This document shows, piece by piece, positions 8,340-18,198 of a stretch of DNA of 64,000 nucleotides. Location of the stretch: NCBI GenBank assembly GCA_002163155.1, contig MAAO01000005.1, positions 1 to 64,000 of the forward strand, read 5' to 3'. Position 1 is the first letter of the stretch. The number at the start of each line of letters is the position of its first letter. The translations under genes were made by a program, and so were the position numbers. Under the pieces are notes generated by a model, which saw only the letters and a program-made list of their open reading frames with translations, was not told where the DNA came from and made no database searches. The DNA is from Halobacteriovorax marinus (lineage in GTDB: Bacteria; Bdellovibrionota; Bacteriovoracia; Bacteriovoracales; Bacteriovoracaceae).

Positions 8340-10430
8340 ATGACGCAAGATACTACTTATAATAGACTCTCAGAAGAGAAATCTGCTTACCTACTACAAC
8401 ACAAGGATAACCTTGTTCACTGGTATAGTTACGGCCCAGAGGCCATCCAGAAGGCCAAGGATGACAATAAACCTATCTTTCTCTCAATTGGGTATTCCAC
8501 CTGTCACTGGTGCCATGTTATGGCCGAAGAATCTTTCACAGATAGTGAAACTGCCGAATTCTTAAATCAGAATTTCATTTGTATAAAAGTTGATAAAGAA
8601 GAGCATCCAGATATTGATACTTATTATCAACAAGCTTGCCACCTCTTCACTCAGTCAGGGGGATGGCCTCTTTCAGCTTTCTTATTACCAGACATGAGAC
8701 CTTACTTTGTAGGAACTTACTTTCCAAAAAATTCAGTTGAAGGGCAAACGAGTTTTGGTGAACTAACTAGAGAACTTCATAGGGCCTATAGCGAAGAAAA
8801 ACCTCAAATTGAAACAAATGCTACAAATGTGACCGAAGCGATTGCCAAGGGTCTCATTCCAAAAGACAAGGTCGAATACCAGGGTCATTACCCACCTCCA
8901 GCAGCGGTCATGGATGCTGTTAAACAATTTGAAGACCCTGAGTTTGGTGGTTATGGTCAATCTCCAAAATTTCCACAGTTTTCTTTCTATGAATGGGCCA
9001 TTGAGCAAATGCTTGAAGGTATGATTCAAAAAGATCAAGGTGAACATATAATATCTTCATTAGAGAAAATGTTAATGGGTGGTATCTACGATCATGCTAA
9101 AGGGGGAATTCATAGATATTCCACTGACCAACAATGGCTAGTCCCACACTTTGAAAAAATGATTTATGACCAAGCTGGTCTATTACGCCTCTTAGCTAAG
9201 GCGAGTATCGTCTACCCATCTCCTCTAATTTTTGATGGTCTGATTCAAACACTTGATTACCTCGAATCAGAAATGTTGGGAGAAGACGGACACTTTTTCA
9301 GTGCACAAGATGCCGACAGTGAAGGCGTTGAAGGTCTATATCACTCTTTCACAATCGAAGAGTTTGAAGATGCTTTAAAGAACTTTACCGATGAAAATGA
9401 AAACCTTCTAGATCAAAGCGACACTATAAAAGAATGGTTTGGCATAACTAAAGAAGGAAATTTTGAAAATGGCTTAAACGTCATCTCATTAAAGTATGAA
9501 AAGAGGGCAGATTTCTTTACTCAAGAAGGATGGAATACCGTCAGAAAAGTGAAGAAGAGCCTACTCGATGAAAGAAAACAAAGAATTCCACCTATTACTG
9601 ACAATAAGGGAGTTGCAAGTTGGAACTTCATGGTTGTTTCGGCTCTTGTAGATGTCATGCAATATTGTCAGATTGATATTATAAGACAAAAAGCTTCAGC
9701 TCTTTTTAACACTGCTATGGAAGGAATGTATAAGAACTTTCTTGTATCTAAAGATGAAGAAGGAATGAAGATTCGCCATACCACTACGAGAAACCAGAGC
9801 CTTCCCTACTTAGATGATTATGTTTGTTTTGCTGAGGCCCAACTTCGAGTCTACGAAATTACAGGAAATCCTGTTTTCAAACAAAATTTTTGTGACACTT
9901 TAGAATTTACTCTAAAAGAATTTATTGATGGCGATAGAATATTAACGAGAGCAAAAACAGCTGAAGACTTCGAACTCTATCCTAATCAGAGCGTAAACTC
10001 ACTAGATCAATCTTATAAGTCTCCAGCTTCAACATTGATTGCTCTCACGAGAAGAGCTGCCACTTTATTTTCTGACAAGGAATATCTTGATAAGATTAAA
10101 GATGTCCAAGAAGATTTCATTCATGAATCTTTAAAAAATCCACTTAGTTGTGGAGAAGCACTAAGAGCTTTAACTTACCCAGATAATGCTTACAGAGTCG
10201 TTAAGATTCCTTATGAGTGGCTTGAAAACCCGCAATACTTAAACTTTATGCCTTACTTCTTAAGCCGCTTTGTACTGGACTACACTCGAGACGGTGGAGA
10301 TTCATGGCAAATTTGTACACAAACAGAATGCGAACTTAGTGGAGAAGGATTAGAAGAATTTATTAAAACTCTAAGACCGCCAACAGATGAAGAAGAAGCT
10401 GAAGCTGAAGAACAAAAGAGTGAAGAATAA
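8340..10430 (+). CDS. YyaL/SPATA20-type thioredoxin-fold protein (DUF255)
   Basis: The 696 residues match the conserved YyaL family: an N-terminal thioredoxin-like DUF255 domain (about 1-170) followed by an alpha/alpha-barrel like that of N-acylglucosamine 2-epimerases. The hallmark [14 protein letters not shown] and the Cys pair CHWC (55-58) are present. FEKMIYDQA and [11 protein letters not shown], two other family signatures, are intact. The biochemical role of the family is not well established. The protein has no signal peptide. GGAG precedes the ATG. The stop is immediately followed by the ATG of the next gene, so the two are coupled. The C-terminus is strongly acidic. Confidence 0.88.
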   Translation: MTQDTTYNRLSEEKSAYLLQHKDNLVHWYSYGPEAIQKAKDDNKPIFLSIGYSTCHWCHVMAEESFTDSETAEFLNQNFICIKVDKEEHPDIDTYYQQACHLFTQSGGWPLSAFLLPDMRPYFVGTYFPKNSVEGQTSFGELTRELHRAYSEEKPQIETNATNVTEAIAKGLIPKDKVEYQGHYPPPAAVMDAVKQFEDPEFGGYGQSPKFPQFSFYEWAIEQMLEGMIQKDQGEHIISSLEKMLMGGIYDHAKGGIHRYSTDQQWLVPHFEKMIYDQAGLLRLLAKASIVYPSPLIFDGLIQTLDYLESEMLGEDGHFFSAQDADSEGVEGLYHSFTIEEFEDALKNFTDENENLLDQSDTIKEWFGITKEGNFENGLNVISLKYEKRADFFTQEGWNTVRKVKKSLLDERKQRIPPITDNKGVASWNFMVVSALVDVMQYCQIDIIRQKASALFNTAMEGMYKNFLVSKDEEGMKIRHTTTRNQSLPYLDDYVCFAEAQLRVYEITGNPVFKQNFCDTLEFTLKEFIDGDRILTRAKTAEDFELYPNQSVNSLDQSYKSPASTLIALTRRAATLFSDKEYLDKIKDVQEDFIHESLKNPLSCGEALRALTYPDNAYRVVKIPYEWLENPQYLNFMPYFLSRFVLDYTRDGGDSWQICTQTECELSGEGLEEFIKTLRPPTDEEEAEAEEQKSEE

Positions 10431-11348
10431 ATGACTAAACTCTTAGAAGGATTCACAGTTCTAGACTTTACTCACAGACTACCAGGTCCACTTGCAGGAA
10501 AAATACTTGTGGGCCTTGGAGCGAAGGTCATAAAAGTAGAGGATATTGTATTCAAAGATCCCTTTATTGAAGGTCTCTTTTGTGAATTTGATGAGAGTTT
10601 TCCCCACTGGTATGAGGAGTTAAATAATCAAAAAGAGCTCGTACGTTTAGACTTTAAATCAGACAAAATAAAAGATGAAATTCATGATCTTTTAAAGAAT
10701 GCTGATGGAATTCTTACGGGCCTTCCTCCAAAAGTTCAAAAGATACTTGGAATTGATGAAACATCGCTTAAAGAAAAGAACCTCGCCATTGCGGTGATAG
10801 AAATGCTGGCGTCCAAAGAGCATAAAAATGCGATGCATGATCTCAATGCTCTAGCGATGACTGGACTCTTGGCGCTACACATAGAAGGTAGAACTGAGCC
10901 CATCATCTCTCCTCCCTTTCTTCCCATTGCAGGGATAGCCTTCGGTCATAAAGCGGCTACAGACCTACTCGCCGCAATGTTAGATGTTAAAAGGAAGGAA
11001 GTGACAGTTGTTCATCAAACTTACCTCTTTGAATCAACCGATGAAATATTTAGTGCCTTTTGGCCAAAGAAATCGAGAACACGCAGTAAATTTCTCCATA
11101 ATGGACTCTATCCTTGCTATGGCCTCTACAAGACTAGAGATGGTAAATATGTGGCCTTGGCGGCTGTTGAAGAAAAGTTTTGGCTAAAGTTCTGTGAAAT
11201 TTTTAAGCTTGATATTACTCCCATGAAGAGGTTCTTCACGGAAGATCAAACAATATTCAATGAGATTTCAAAATGTTTTCTAAGCCTTGATCAAAGTGAA
11301 ATAGATGAAATGATTAGAGATGAAGACTTCTGTCTATCCCTAATTTAG
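10431..11348 (+). CDS. CaiB/BaiF CoA-transferase family, alpha-methylacyl-CoA racemase-like
   Basis: This 305-residue protein belongs to the class III CoA-transferase/racemase family. The opening LEGFTVLDFTHRLPGPLAGKILVGLGA is typical. The HDLNALAMTGLL segment matches the HDxNY region of alpha-methylacyl-CoA racemases, with the His-Asp pair in place. This suggests epimerisation of 2-methylacyl-CoA esters rather than CoA transfer, but substrate cannot be read from sequence. It is somewhat shorter than usual at the C-terminus (families run 350-400). It starts directly after the stop of the YyaL-like gene. Confidence 0.8.
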   Translation: MTKLLEGFTVLDFTHRLPGPLAGKILVGLGAKVIKVEDIVFKDPFIEGLFCEFDESFPHWYEELNNQKELVRLDFKSDKIKDEIHDLLKNADGILTGLPPKVQKILGIDETSLKEKNLAIAVIEMLASKEHKNAMHDLNALAMTGLLALHIEGRTEPIISPPFLPIAGIAFGHKAATDLLAAMLDVKRKEVTVVHQTYLFESTDEIFSAFWPKKSRTRSKFLHNGLYPCYGLYKTRDGKYVALAAVEEKFWLKFCEIFKLDITPMKRFFTEDQTIFNEISKCFLSLDQSEIDEMIRDEDFCLSLI

Positions 11349-11392
11349 CCTTTTTACTTGCCAATAACTCAACCTTTTAATAATCTTCGCCC

Positions 11393-11974
11393 ATGGGATT
11401 AATGTATATGTTTCCAGTTTCTGAAGAAGAAACTGATAGAATAGATTTTATTGAAAGTTCAGCTGGTAAAGCGATAGTTGTTAAGTCTTATGGGCTTCCG
11501 CTCATCTTCTGGGGCTATTTAACGGCCATACTAGTAGTGATGGGTTTTATGTTCTTAGCAGTGAATACGCCTATTCAAAAATTACTTGCAACGGGAGATC
11601 CTATAAATGTAGCACTCTCCATTGCCGTTCTTTTTGTCCTAATAGGACTTCCTTTAACTTTAGTTTGTTTGTATTTCTACGAAAAATCTATTGTTAAACA
11701 AGGTTCTGAATTGAGCTTGGTTCATAAAGTTTTTTGGATAGCTGTTTGGAAGAAGAAAATAGTTTTAAAAGATAGTCACTCAATTGAACTCAATCATTTT
11801 ATGGATAGTCCAAATGTCGCTAAAATGAAAAGTGATAGTACTATGAAAGGGTTTGAAAACAAGGGTTATTACGAGCTCTACGCAACTAATAATCAAGATG
11901 ATCGAATTTTCATCGATAGACATTCCAGAAAAGCAGATATGGTTAAGCTACGCGACCTACTAAAGAAATTCTAA
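11393..11974 (+). CDS. Small membrane protein of unknown function
   Basis: I do not recognise this 193-residue protein. It has two hydrophobic segments (about 34-56 and 75-96) and a soluble C-terminal half rich in Lys, Asp and His. The C-terminal half ends with RHSRKADMVKLRDLLKKF and is probably cytoplasmic. No ribosome-binding site is obvious before the ATG, and in-frame ATG codons follow at residues 4 and 6. It sits 11 bases before msrA, so the two are probably cotranscribed. Codon use resembles the neighbours. Confidence 0.7.
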   Translation: MGLMYMFPVSEEETDRIDFIESSAGKAIVVKSYGLPLIFWGYLTAILVVMGFMFLAVNTPIQKLLATGDPINVALSIAVLFVLIGLPLTLVCLYFYEKSIVKQGSELSLVHKVFWIAVWKKKIVLKDSHSIELNHFMDSPNVAKMKSDSTMKGFENKGYYELYATNNQDDRIFIDRHSRKADMVKLRDLLKKF

Positions 11975-11985
11975 AGGCCTTAAAC

Positions 11986-12504
11986 ATGAGTGAAACAAGT
12001 TTAAATTTAAAAAGTGCTTATTTCGCTGCAGGTTGTTTTTGGGGAGTTGAAAAGTATTTTCAAAAGCATACCGGTGTTAAGAAAACCTCGGTAGGTTTCA
12101 TGGGGGGAAGTACTGAAGCCCCAACTTATGAAGATATCTGCAAAGGTGACACAGGACATGCGGAAGTTGTTCTTGTTGAATACAATGAACTTGAAGTGAC
12201 TTATCGTGAGCTCGTCATTTTTCTATTTAGAATGCATGACCCTACAACTTTAAACCAACAACATAACGATAAAGGTACTCAGTACCGTAGTGCCATCTTC
12301 ACTAATACAGACTCTGAAATTAAAACTATAAAAGATATTATTTCAAAACTCGAAGAACTCAAAGTTTTTACTAATAAAGTTGTCACTAGTATTGAGTCCA
12401 ACCAAGGTTACTTTCCAGCTTCAGAACTCCACCAAAATTACCTTATAAAAAACCCTGGTGGTTATATGTGCCATATGCTGGGACCTGAACTTCCTTTTAA
12501 ATAA
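11986..12504 (+). CDS. msrA: Peptide methionine (S)-S-oxide reductase
   Basis: MsrA repairs methionine-S-sulfoxide in proteins. The catalytic Cys lies in the invariant GCFWGVE motif (Cys 17). Further family motifs are VGFMGG, the GDTGHAEVV segment, and HDPTTLNQQHNDKGTQYRS. The C-terminal HQNYL segment is conserved too. It has 172 residues, no signal peptide and is therefore cytosolic. MsrB is not nearby. Confidence 0.95.
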   Translation: MSETSLNLKSAYFAAGCFWGVEKYFQKHTGVKKTSVGFMGGSTEAPTYEDICKGDTGHAEVVLVEYNELEVTYRELVIFLFRMHDPTTLNQQHNDKGTQYRSAIFTNTDSEIKTIKDIISKLEELKVFTNKVVTSIESNQGYFPASELHQNYLIKNPGGYMCHMLGPELPFK

Positions 12505-12510
12505 ACTGCA

Positions 12511-13425
12511 CTAGGGGATCAAGGTCATATTAGAGAGTAAACTAAAGTACTCACTATATTTCTCTTTTAATCTATAAATCAATTCTTCACTGGCACCACA
12601 GAAAACATCTTCACCATAAATTCTTTTTACATTAGCGTCATGAAGAGTTCTTAATTTATTTGAAGAGAATTTATTACAATTAATGGTTTCATCAAAAGTC
12701 TCGTCAATATACCTTCCCCAATCAAAGCGCTTTATTTGTATCCATTTTTCATCTGAGCACTCAACATAGGGCCCGTTACTTTGTTCTAGAATATCAGGTT
12801 TTAAAGCTAAGACATTATTCCAAAATCTCATGCCGTTAAAGTTTGCTGCTAGATCAGCATAAGAAATAACACCAGTAGTCCACCTTCCAAAGTAACTCTC
12901 TTCAGTTTTAATTCCCCACTTCATGGCGCCTAGGACCTCGGGAATAGACTTATCTTTATAGGCCTTAAAAAAGTATTCAAGGCCCTCTGTATGAAAATGA
13001 CCAAATTTATCACTACCAACATACACTCCATTAATATTTACAATAGATCCAAGTTTTCCATAAGGAAGTCTTGTGATGAAATCAATGCCTCTAAATCCAT
13101 TATAGATTGAGTGCTCAAGTGGTATTCTCAATTGCGGTATTGTCTCGGGTTTTTTTAAAATATACTCTTCAATTTGACCTCTTAAAGGTTTAGCAAAGGA
13201 TCCTTTCAGAGACTTATATAAAATACTCTTAGAACAGAACTCACCTACAATGTGTTTACTATTGGCCTTAGAGATCGCCTTTAACATTAAATTATTCGTT
13301 AGTTCATTTAAGTCTTGTGTTACATCTGGAGTTTGATGGTTAAAATGAGCAAAATTATCAATCTCAGAACTAAGAGACTTTCCAGAAAGGCTAAGAAGAA
13401 AAAGAAAGATTAGAATTTTGTTCAT
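12511..13425 (-). CDS. Secreted protein of unknown function
   Basis: I do not recognise the family. The open frame extends to 13452. The ATG at 13425 is the better start because it opens directly with a signal peptide (MNKILIFLFLLSLSGKSLSS) and has GGA upstream. The mature protein of about 285 residues has no membrane segments. It contains several Cys residues and aromatic-rich stretches such as DKFGHFHTEGLEYFFKAY and YFGRWTTGVISYADLAANFNG, so it is probably a folded periplasmic or extracellular domain. It is convergent with msrA, with 6 bases between stops. Confidence 0.75.
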   Translation of the reverse strand: MNKILIFLFLLSLSGKSLSSEIDNFAHFNHQTPDVTQDLNELTNNLMLKAISKANSKHIVGEFCSKSILYKSLKGSFAKPLRGQIEEYILKKPETIPQLRIPLEHSIYNGFRGIDFITRLPYGKLGSIVNINGVYVGSDKFGHFHTEGLEYFFKAYKDKSIPEVLGAMKWGIKTEESYFGRWTTGVISYADLAANFNGMRFWNNVLALKPDILEQSNGPYVECSDEKWIQIKRFDWGRYIDETFDETINCNKFSSNKLRTLHDANVKRIYGEDVFCGASEELIYRLKEKYSEYFSLLSNMTLIP

Positions 13426-13556
13426 ATTTGTTCCATGAAAGAGATAGTTCACTCTCTCAAAATATGAACACGTTCACAATACCATAATTAAATAAAAGTA
13501 AATTTTATACATTTTTTATAAAAATAAAAGATGTTGGTATATAGAAAGCTCAATAA

Positions 13557-15596
13557 CTAAGAAGCAATTCCCATTTTATTGTGATGTATTCGAGTTAAAA
13601 CTTCTAAAATTTTCTCTTTCATGATGGGCTTAGGAATAAATCCCTTCATGCCAACAGCAACACAAGCATCTATATCTTCTTTGAAAACATTAGCACTCAT
13701 GGCCACAATTGTAGGAAAAGAGTCTAACTCTTGACTATCCAATATTTTAGCAGTGGCCTCTAATCCACCCATTTCAGGCATTTGTAAATCCATAAAAATG
13801 ATATCGTATTTTTTCTTATGAACAGCTTCTATCGCCTCAAAACCATTTTCAGCAAGGTCAGGTTCGTGCCCCATTCTTTTGAGTATTCTCATGGCAAGTT
13901 TTTGGTTAACAACATTATCTTCCACTAAGAGAATATTGATTGGAGACAATTTAAAACTTTCTTCTTCTTGCTTAATTTCATCAACCTGCTCTAATAGGTC
14001 ATTATAATTCACTTCCTTTGTCTTAATCCAAAAATGAAAAGTAGAACCTACACCCTTTTCACTATGAACTTTAATATCTCCACCCATCATTAAAGAAATA
14101 TTCTTACTAATGGCAAGACCAAGTCCAGTGCCTCCATATTTTCTTGTAGTTGATTGATCTGCTTGTGTGAAACGTTGAAAGATAGTTTTTTGTTCTGCCT
14201 CAGACATACCTATGCCAGTGTCTTTTACTTTAAAGTGGATATATAATTCATTGCCCCTAGTTTCAGGATAAACAGATACAGAAATTTCACCATTTCGAGT
14301 GAATTTTGCAGAGTTGCTCAATAAGTTAAGAAGCACTTGCCTAATACGACCGGGATCACCTTCAATTGCTTGTGGTGTACTTTCATCAAAGTTGAGTTTT
14401 AATGTAATTTTTCGACTAGAGAGTTGATGATCAATAATGAACATAGTTTGTTCAATTGTCCTCCTAAGTTCGAATTGAATAACTTCCAATGTGAGTTTAT
14501 CTGATTCAATTTTAGAAAAATCTAGTACGTCATTTATAATACGAAGAAGTCCCAAGGAAGAATCTTTGATTAATTCAATCATCTCTTCTTGTTCATCTTG
14601 TTTTAATTGTTTTTCTGAAAGCTCATTTGAAAAACCGATAATAGCATTCATAGGTGTTCGTATTTCGTGACTCATTGAGGCCAGAAACTCTGACTTAATA
14701 CGATCGGCCTCTACTGCGCGTTTATTAGTATAAATATAGTCATAACAAAGTCCTGTAAATGGTACTGCATAGGCAATTATTTTTAAAAAATGAGCAATAT
14801 TAAAAGCGTTATCAAAAAGAGCAGAAGAACCCAGCGCCATATAGACTTGAGTGGCAAGATCAGGAACGGTTGAAACAATTAAGGCATGTGAAAAAGAACT
14901 TGGAAATTTTCTATAAAATTTGTAAAAGAAAAAAGCTCCTACTATAAAAATAAAAAATGGATAAACATCCCAAGGTCTTGTAATCATCGCCCCAGGAAAT
15001 TGAGTTTGAGGAAGACTAGAACTTGTTGCACAAATAGTAATGGTTGAATAAGCAATAACTAAAAAGACCAAAGAAATTGACATAATAAACTTAGGTCCGT
15101 GATTGGTGATTTCACTCTTCTTTCGATTTAGAAAAATCCCTACTCCGATGACGCAGATGATTGAATTAAATAATCTACAAAGGGCCCACGTAAATGGAAT
15201 AAGGTCTTTATTGGGAGCAGAGGCTTCAATTAGTCTAATGGCGGCAAGCGTATGGAACGCATCCATAAGACCTGCACAGAGAAGTGCAACCCCTATGATT
15301 GGTGTTGCAGGATCTTTTTTAATGGCATAATTGGTAAAGGCCATAAAGCAAGTTAAAATGGCCAAAGAGAAGGCACCCCACTCTAAAAGAGCATGGGTAA
15401 AGGGACCTTTAAAAGTAAGAAATCTATGGTCTATCAGACTATTTTGATTAGCATGAAAATCAAAAGGAATGTTTGCACTTTCAAAAGTAATACCAAATTG
15501 GTTAAGAACCCACGGCAATATACAAAGGAGAATGACAGAATAAACAATCCAGCTAGGAAGTTTTTCTTGTACTGCGATATCATCCTTTAAGGCCAT
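13557..15596 (-). CDS. Hybrid histidine kinase with MASE3-like membrane sensor and receiver
   Basis: This 679-residue inner-membrane signalling kinase begins with an N-terminal membrane region of about eight helices (about 15-300). That region contains GLMDAFHTLA, resembling MASE3 domains. It is followed by a HisKA domain (SHEIRTPMNAIIGF), an HATPase domain (NLLSNSAKF, DTGIGM, GTGLGL) and a receiver domain with DIIFMDLQMPEMGG and the switch Lys in FIPKP. I place the start at the ATG 15596, which has AGGAA six bases upstream. The frame is open to a TTG at 15623. No partner response regulator is adjacent, so output must go through a phosphotransfer protein elsewhere. Confidence 0.88.
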   Translation of the reverse strand: MALKDDIAVQEKLPSWIVYSVILLCILPWVLNQFGITFESANIPFDFHANQNSLIDHRFLTFKGPFTHALLEWGAFSLAILTCFMAFTNYAIKKDPATPIIGVALLCAGLMDAFHTLAAIRLIEASAPNKDLIPFTWALCRLFNSIICVIGVGIFLNRKKSEITNHGPKFIMSISLVFLVIAYSTITICATSSSLPQTQFPGAMITRPWDVYPFFIFIVGAFFFYKFYRKFPSSFSHALIVSTVPDLATQVYMALGSSALFDNAFNIAHFLKIIAYAVPFTGLCYDYIYTNKRAVEADRIKSEFLASMSHEIRTPMNAIIGFSNELSEKQLKQDEQEEMIELIKDSSLGLLRIINDVLDFSKIESDKLTLEVIQFELRRTIEQTMFIIDHQLSSRKITLKLNFDESTPQAIEGDPGRIRQVLLNLLSNSAKFTRNGEISVSVYPETRGNELYIHFKVKDTGIGMSEAEQKTIFQRFTQADQSTTRKYGGTGLGLAISKNISLMMGGDIKVHSEKGVGSTFHFWIKTKEVNYNDLLEQVDEIKQEEESFKLSPINILLVEDNVVNQKLAMRILKRMGHEPDLAENGFEAIEAVHKKKYDIIFMDLQMPEMGGLEATAKILDSQELDSFPTIVAMSANVFKEDIDACVAVGMKGFIPKPIMKEKILEVLTRIHHNKMGIAS

Positions 15597-15754
15597 AACC
15601 GATTTCCTGAAAACAAGTAACAAAATGCTAAGAATTGATAATTATTTCACATATTCGTTTTGAATCAATATGAAGAAGACAAATTAAGGTTAAATTCATC
15701 TTCTTTAATGTCTATACAATCGCTAATTTCCTATGTTAGTTTTCAAGAAATAGT

Positions 15755-15845
15755 TAATTCTAGGGGCGCTCTATTCATTTGAATAAAGCTGAGAAGATAA
15801 AACCCTTGGACCTGATCTGGATAATGCCAGCGTAGGAAAGAATTA
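15755..15845 (+). promoter_or_regulatory. Thiamine pyrophosphate (TPP) riboswitch aptamer
   Basis: The element has every THI-box landmark in order: GGGGCGC (15763-15769), CTGAGA, ACCCTTGGACCTGATCTGG and ATAATGCCAGCG-TAGGAAAG. The closing stem P1 is a perfect 7-bp pairing, TAATTCT (15755-15761) with AGAATTA (15839-15845). It lies in the leader of thiG, so thiamine pyrophosphate should repress thiGH. Confidence 0.97.
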
Positions 15846-15900
15846 CTCTTTAATTTTAGTCGGATATATCTATATCCTCTCTAGGATTAGAGTTCTTTCC
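15835..15900 (+). promoter_or_regulatory. Expression platform of the TPP riboswitch
   Basis: GGAAAGAA (15835-15842), the 3' arm of the aptamer, is perfectly complementary to TTCTTTCC (15893-15900). The pairing would dismantle P1. Between them is a small hairpin, GGATAT/ATATCC (15862-15877). The two pairings are mutually exclusive, which is the switching logic expected of a riboswitch. No T-run follows, and the thiG ribosome-binding site (GCGGGG before the ATG) is about 50 bases further on. Whether control is on transcription or translation is therefore not decided by the sequence. The rest of 15597-15754 shows no gene. Confidence 0.7.
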
Positions 15901-15960
15901 AACTCTCCCATTTCAGTAAGACAATTTTTAAACAACTAATTTCATTAGCGGGGAATAACT

Positions 15961-16740
15961 ATGCTTAAAATTGGAAATAAGACTTTTAAAAGTCGTTTAA
16001 TGGTGGGAACAGGAAAGTTTAGTTCACTAGAATTAATGGGAAAAACCTTAATAGAATCTAAATCTGAAATTATTACGGTGTCATTAAGAAGAATAGACTT
16101 AAGCCAAGGCGATAGAAGAAATATCTTAGACTTCATTCCTAGTGGGGTTCAATTATTACCCAACACTTCTGGGGCCAGAAATGCGGACGAGGCGATAAAA
16201 TTAGCGAAACTAGCCAGAGCGGCCACGGGAACAAATTGGATAAAAATTGAAGTAGTCCCCGATCCACATTACTTATTACCTGATCCAATTGATACATTAA
16301 GAGCGACGGAGGCCCTCGTGAAAGATGGCTTCACTGTGCTTCCTTATATTAATGCAGACCCAGTTTTGGCAAAGAGATTAGAAGACGTTGGGGCCGCAAC
16401 TGTTATGCCTCTAGGCTCCCCCATAGGAACGAACCGGGGAATAAAGACACTGGAAATGTTGAAAATTATTATTGAACAAGCAAGAGTTCCTGTTGTGGTT
16501 GATGCAGGTTTGGGTAGACCCTCGGACGCGGCAATGGCCATGGAATTAGGAGCAGATGCTGTTCTCGTAAACACAGCAATGGCCGTTTCAAACAATCCAT
16601 TAGAAATGGCAAAAGGATTCGAGTTGGCGGTAAGGGCCGGTAGAATTGCCTACGTTGCAGGTTTACCAAAAACAAATACACAGGCCACTCCTTCTAGCCC
16701 TATAGATAGTCACTTAACAGGTTTTCTCTCTAACAATTAA
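15961..16740 (+). CDS. thiG: Thiazole synthase
   Basis: ThiG builds the thiazole phosphate of thiamine from 1-deoxy-D-xylulose 5-phosphate, dehydroglycine and the ThiS thiocarboxylate. The protein has the full 259-residue TIM-barrel. The Schiff-base Lys is in [10 protein letters not shown] (Lys 95) and phosphate-binding loops are in [12 protein letters not shown] and [28 protein letters not shown]. It is led by a TPP riboswitch and followed 13 bases later by thiH. No thiS, thiF, thiC, thiD or thiE is in this window. Confidence 0.97.
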   Translation: MLKIGNKTFKSRLMVGTGKFSSLELMGKTLIESKSEIITVSLRRIDLSQGDRRNILDFIPSGVQLLPNTSGARNADEAIKLAKLARAATGTNWIKIEVVPDPHYLLPDPIDTLRATEALVKDGFTVLPYINADPVLAKRLEDVGAATVMPLGSPIGTNRGIKTLEMLKIIIEQARVPVVVDAGLGRPSDAAMAMELGADAVLVNTAMAVSNNPLEMAKGFELAVRAGRIAYVAGLPKTNTQATPSSPIDSHLTGFLSNN

Positions 16741-16753
16741 TAGGGTTTTTCTT

Positions 16754-17872
16754 ATGACTTTCAAAATTTTTACCGAAGATATTGAAGCTAGAATTAAAAG
16801 TGTGAACAAAGGTAATACAAATATTTCGCACATACTAAATTCAAAGAAACACTCAATAAGTGAAGAAGAATTCCTTACTCTAATTAGTGAGGAGGCCAAT
16901 CCTTATATTGAAAAAATTGCTCTAAGAGCAAAACAATTAACAGAACTTAGACATGGACTAGTTAAGGGTATTTATATTCCTTTATACCTCTCAAATATCT
17001 GTCATAACGACTGCACCTATTGTGGTTTTAGTATTAAGAATAAAGTGAGAAGGAAGGCGCTCACTGCTGAAGAAATATCCATAGAGTTAACCAATATATA
17101 TAATAGAGGTTATAGAAACATTCTACTCGTCTCAGCAGAGAGGAATGGTTTTAGTGATATAGACTATCTTAAAAGCGCTGTGGCCCTAGCAAAAAAGATT
17201 GGTTTTCAGTCCATTGCTTCAGAGTTTGGTGCAGTAGACACTGAACAGGCGAGTAAACTCAAAAGAGCTGGTTCAGATTCATTTGTTCTCTACCAAGAAA
17301 CATTTCATGTTGAAACTTATAATAGAGTTCATCTCTTTGGTTTAAAGAAAGAATATCAACATAGATTGGATGGAGTAACTAGGGCGATAGAGGGCGGTTT
17401 CCAAAAAGTCACTCTTGGCTTTTTAGGAGGCCTTGCAGATTACCAATTTGAGGCACTAAGCTTATATCGACACTTTAAATATCTACAGCTCAATCACTGG
17501 GATGTTCAATTTAGTCTCTCAATTCCTCGCCTAAATGACGCAGAGGGTGCAATAAAGAGTTCATATCCTGTGAGTGATTTAACTTTAACCAAGTTATTAT
17601 CTGCCTTTAGAATTAGCTTTCCCGAGATGCCCATACTTCTATCAACCAGAGAGAGTAAAGAGCTTCGTGATGGTCTTACACAGATTTGTGTGACTAGTTT
17701 AAGCTGTGAATCCAAGACTACACCAGGGGGATATGTCCAATCAAATGAGGAGTTAGAACAATTCTCAATAGACGACACTCGCTCTCTAACAACATTAGTC
17801 AATGATCTAGAAAAAGTTGGACTTGAACCAGTCTTTAAAGATTGGCAAATTGACTTAAATGGTGAATTCTAG
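16754..17872 (+). CDS. thiH: 2-iminoacetate (dehydroglycine) synthase
   Basis: ThiH is a radical SAM enzyme that cleaves tyrosine to dehydroglycine for ThiG. The cluster motif CHNDCTYC (Cys 83, 87, 90) and the flanking YIPLYLSNIC fit ThiH rather than the related CofG/HydG. HydG is longer and carries a C-terminal cluster. At 372 residues the length is typical. It is the second gene of the riboswitch-controlled thiGH operon, with a weak TAGGG ribosome-binding site. No further thiamine gene follows. Confidence 0.95.
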   Translation: MTFKIFTEDIEARIKSVNKGNTNISHILNSKKHSISEEEFLTLISEEANPYIEKIALRAKQLTELRHGLVKGIYIPLYLSNICHNDCTYCGFSIKNKVRRKALTAEEISIELTNIYNRGYRNILLVSAERNGFSDIDYLKSAVALAKKIGFQSIASEFGAVDTEQASKLKRAGSDSFVLYQETFHVETYNRVHLFGLKKEYQHRLDGVTRAIEGGFQKVTLGFLGGLADYQFEALSLYRHFKYLQLNHWDVQFSLSIPRLNDAEGAIKSSYPVSDLTLTKLLSAFRISFPEMPILLSTRESKELRDGLTQICVTSLSCESKTTPGGYVQSNEELEQFSIDDTRSLTTLVNDLEKVGLEPVFKDWQIDLNGEF

Positions 17873-17939
17873 TTAATAGATAAAGAAGATAGAGTATCAG
17901 AACTTTCTGATCAAGTTTGACTCAATGTAAATAAATCTC

Positions 17940-18067
17940 CCTCGGTGAACAGTTGTTTTTTAGGCAGAGACAACATACAGGCGGCACCGAGGAAGAATTA
18001 GAATATATATTAAAAATATATATGACTAGAAAACCCATTTCCTAGTCGTTCTTGATTAATAATCAAG
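17940..18067. ncRNA. Cluster of four stem-loops, unassigned structured RNA
   Basis: The gap between thiH and the phosphatase gene (17873-18198) has no gene but is unusually structured. CCTCGGTG (17940-17947) pairs perfectly with CACCGAGG (17985-17992) around an inner GTTGT/ACAAC stem. A 9-bp AT hairpin follows (18003-18023), then GACTAG/CTAGTC (18024-18047), then CTTGAT/ATCAAG (18051-18067). None has a T-run like a standard terminator. The first element has a conserved-looking loop (AGGCAGAG...ATACAGGCGG) but I cannot match it to a named riboswitch. The strand is undecided: it could be a thiGH 3' end, a leader of the phosphatase gene or a small RNA. Confidence 0.45.
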
Positions 18068-18198
18068 TAACTCTGTTAAAGATTATTCTATAAAATCAGT
18101 ATTGTTTGTATATAATTAAACCTAAAGCTTTGTTTAATCATTACTCAAGAAACAACCACTTTAAAACCAATGAAGACTAGAAATATAAGGACTATTAC

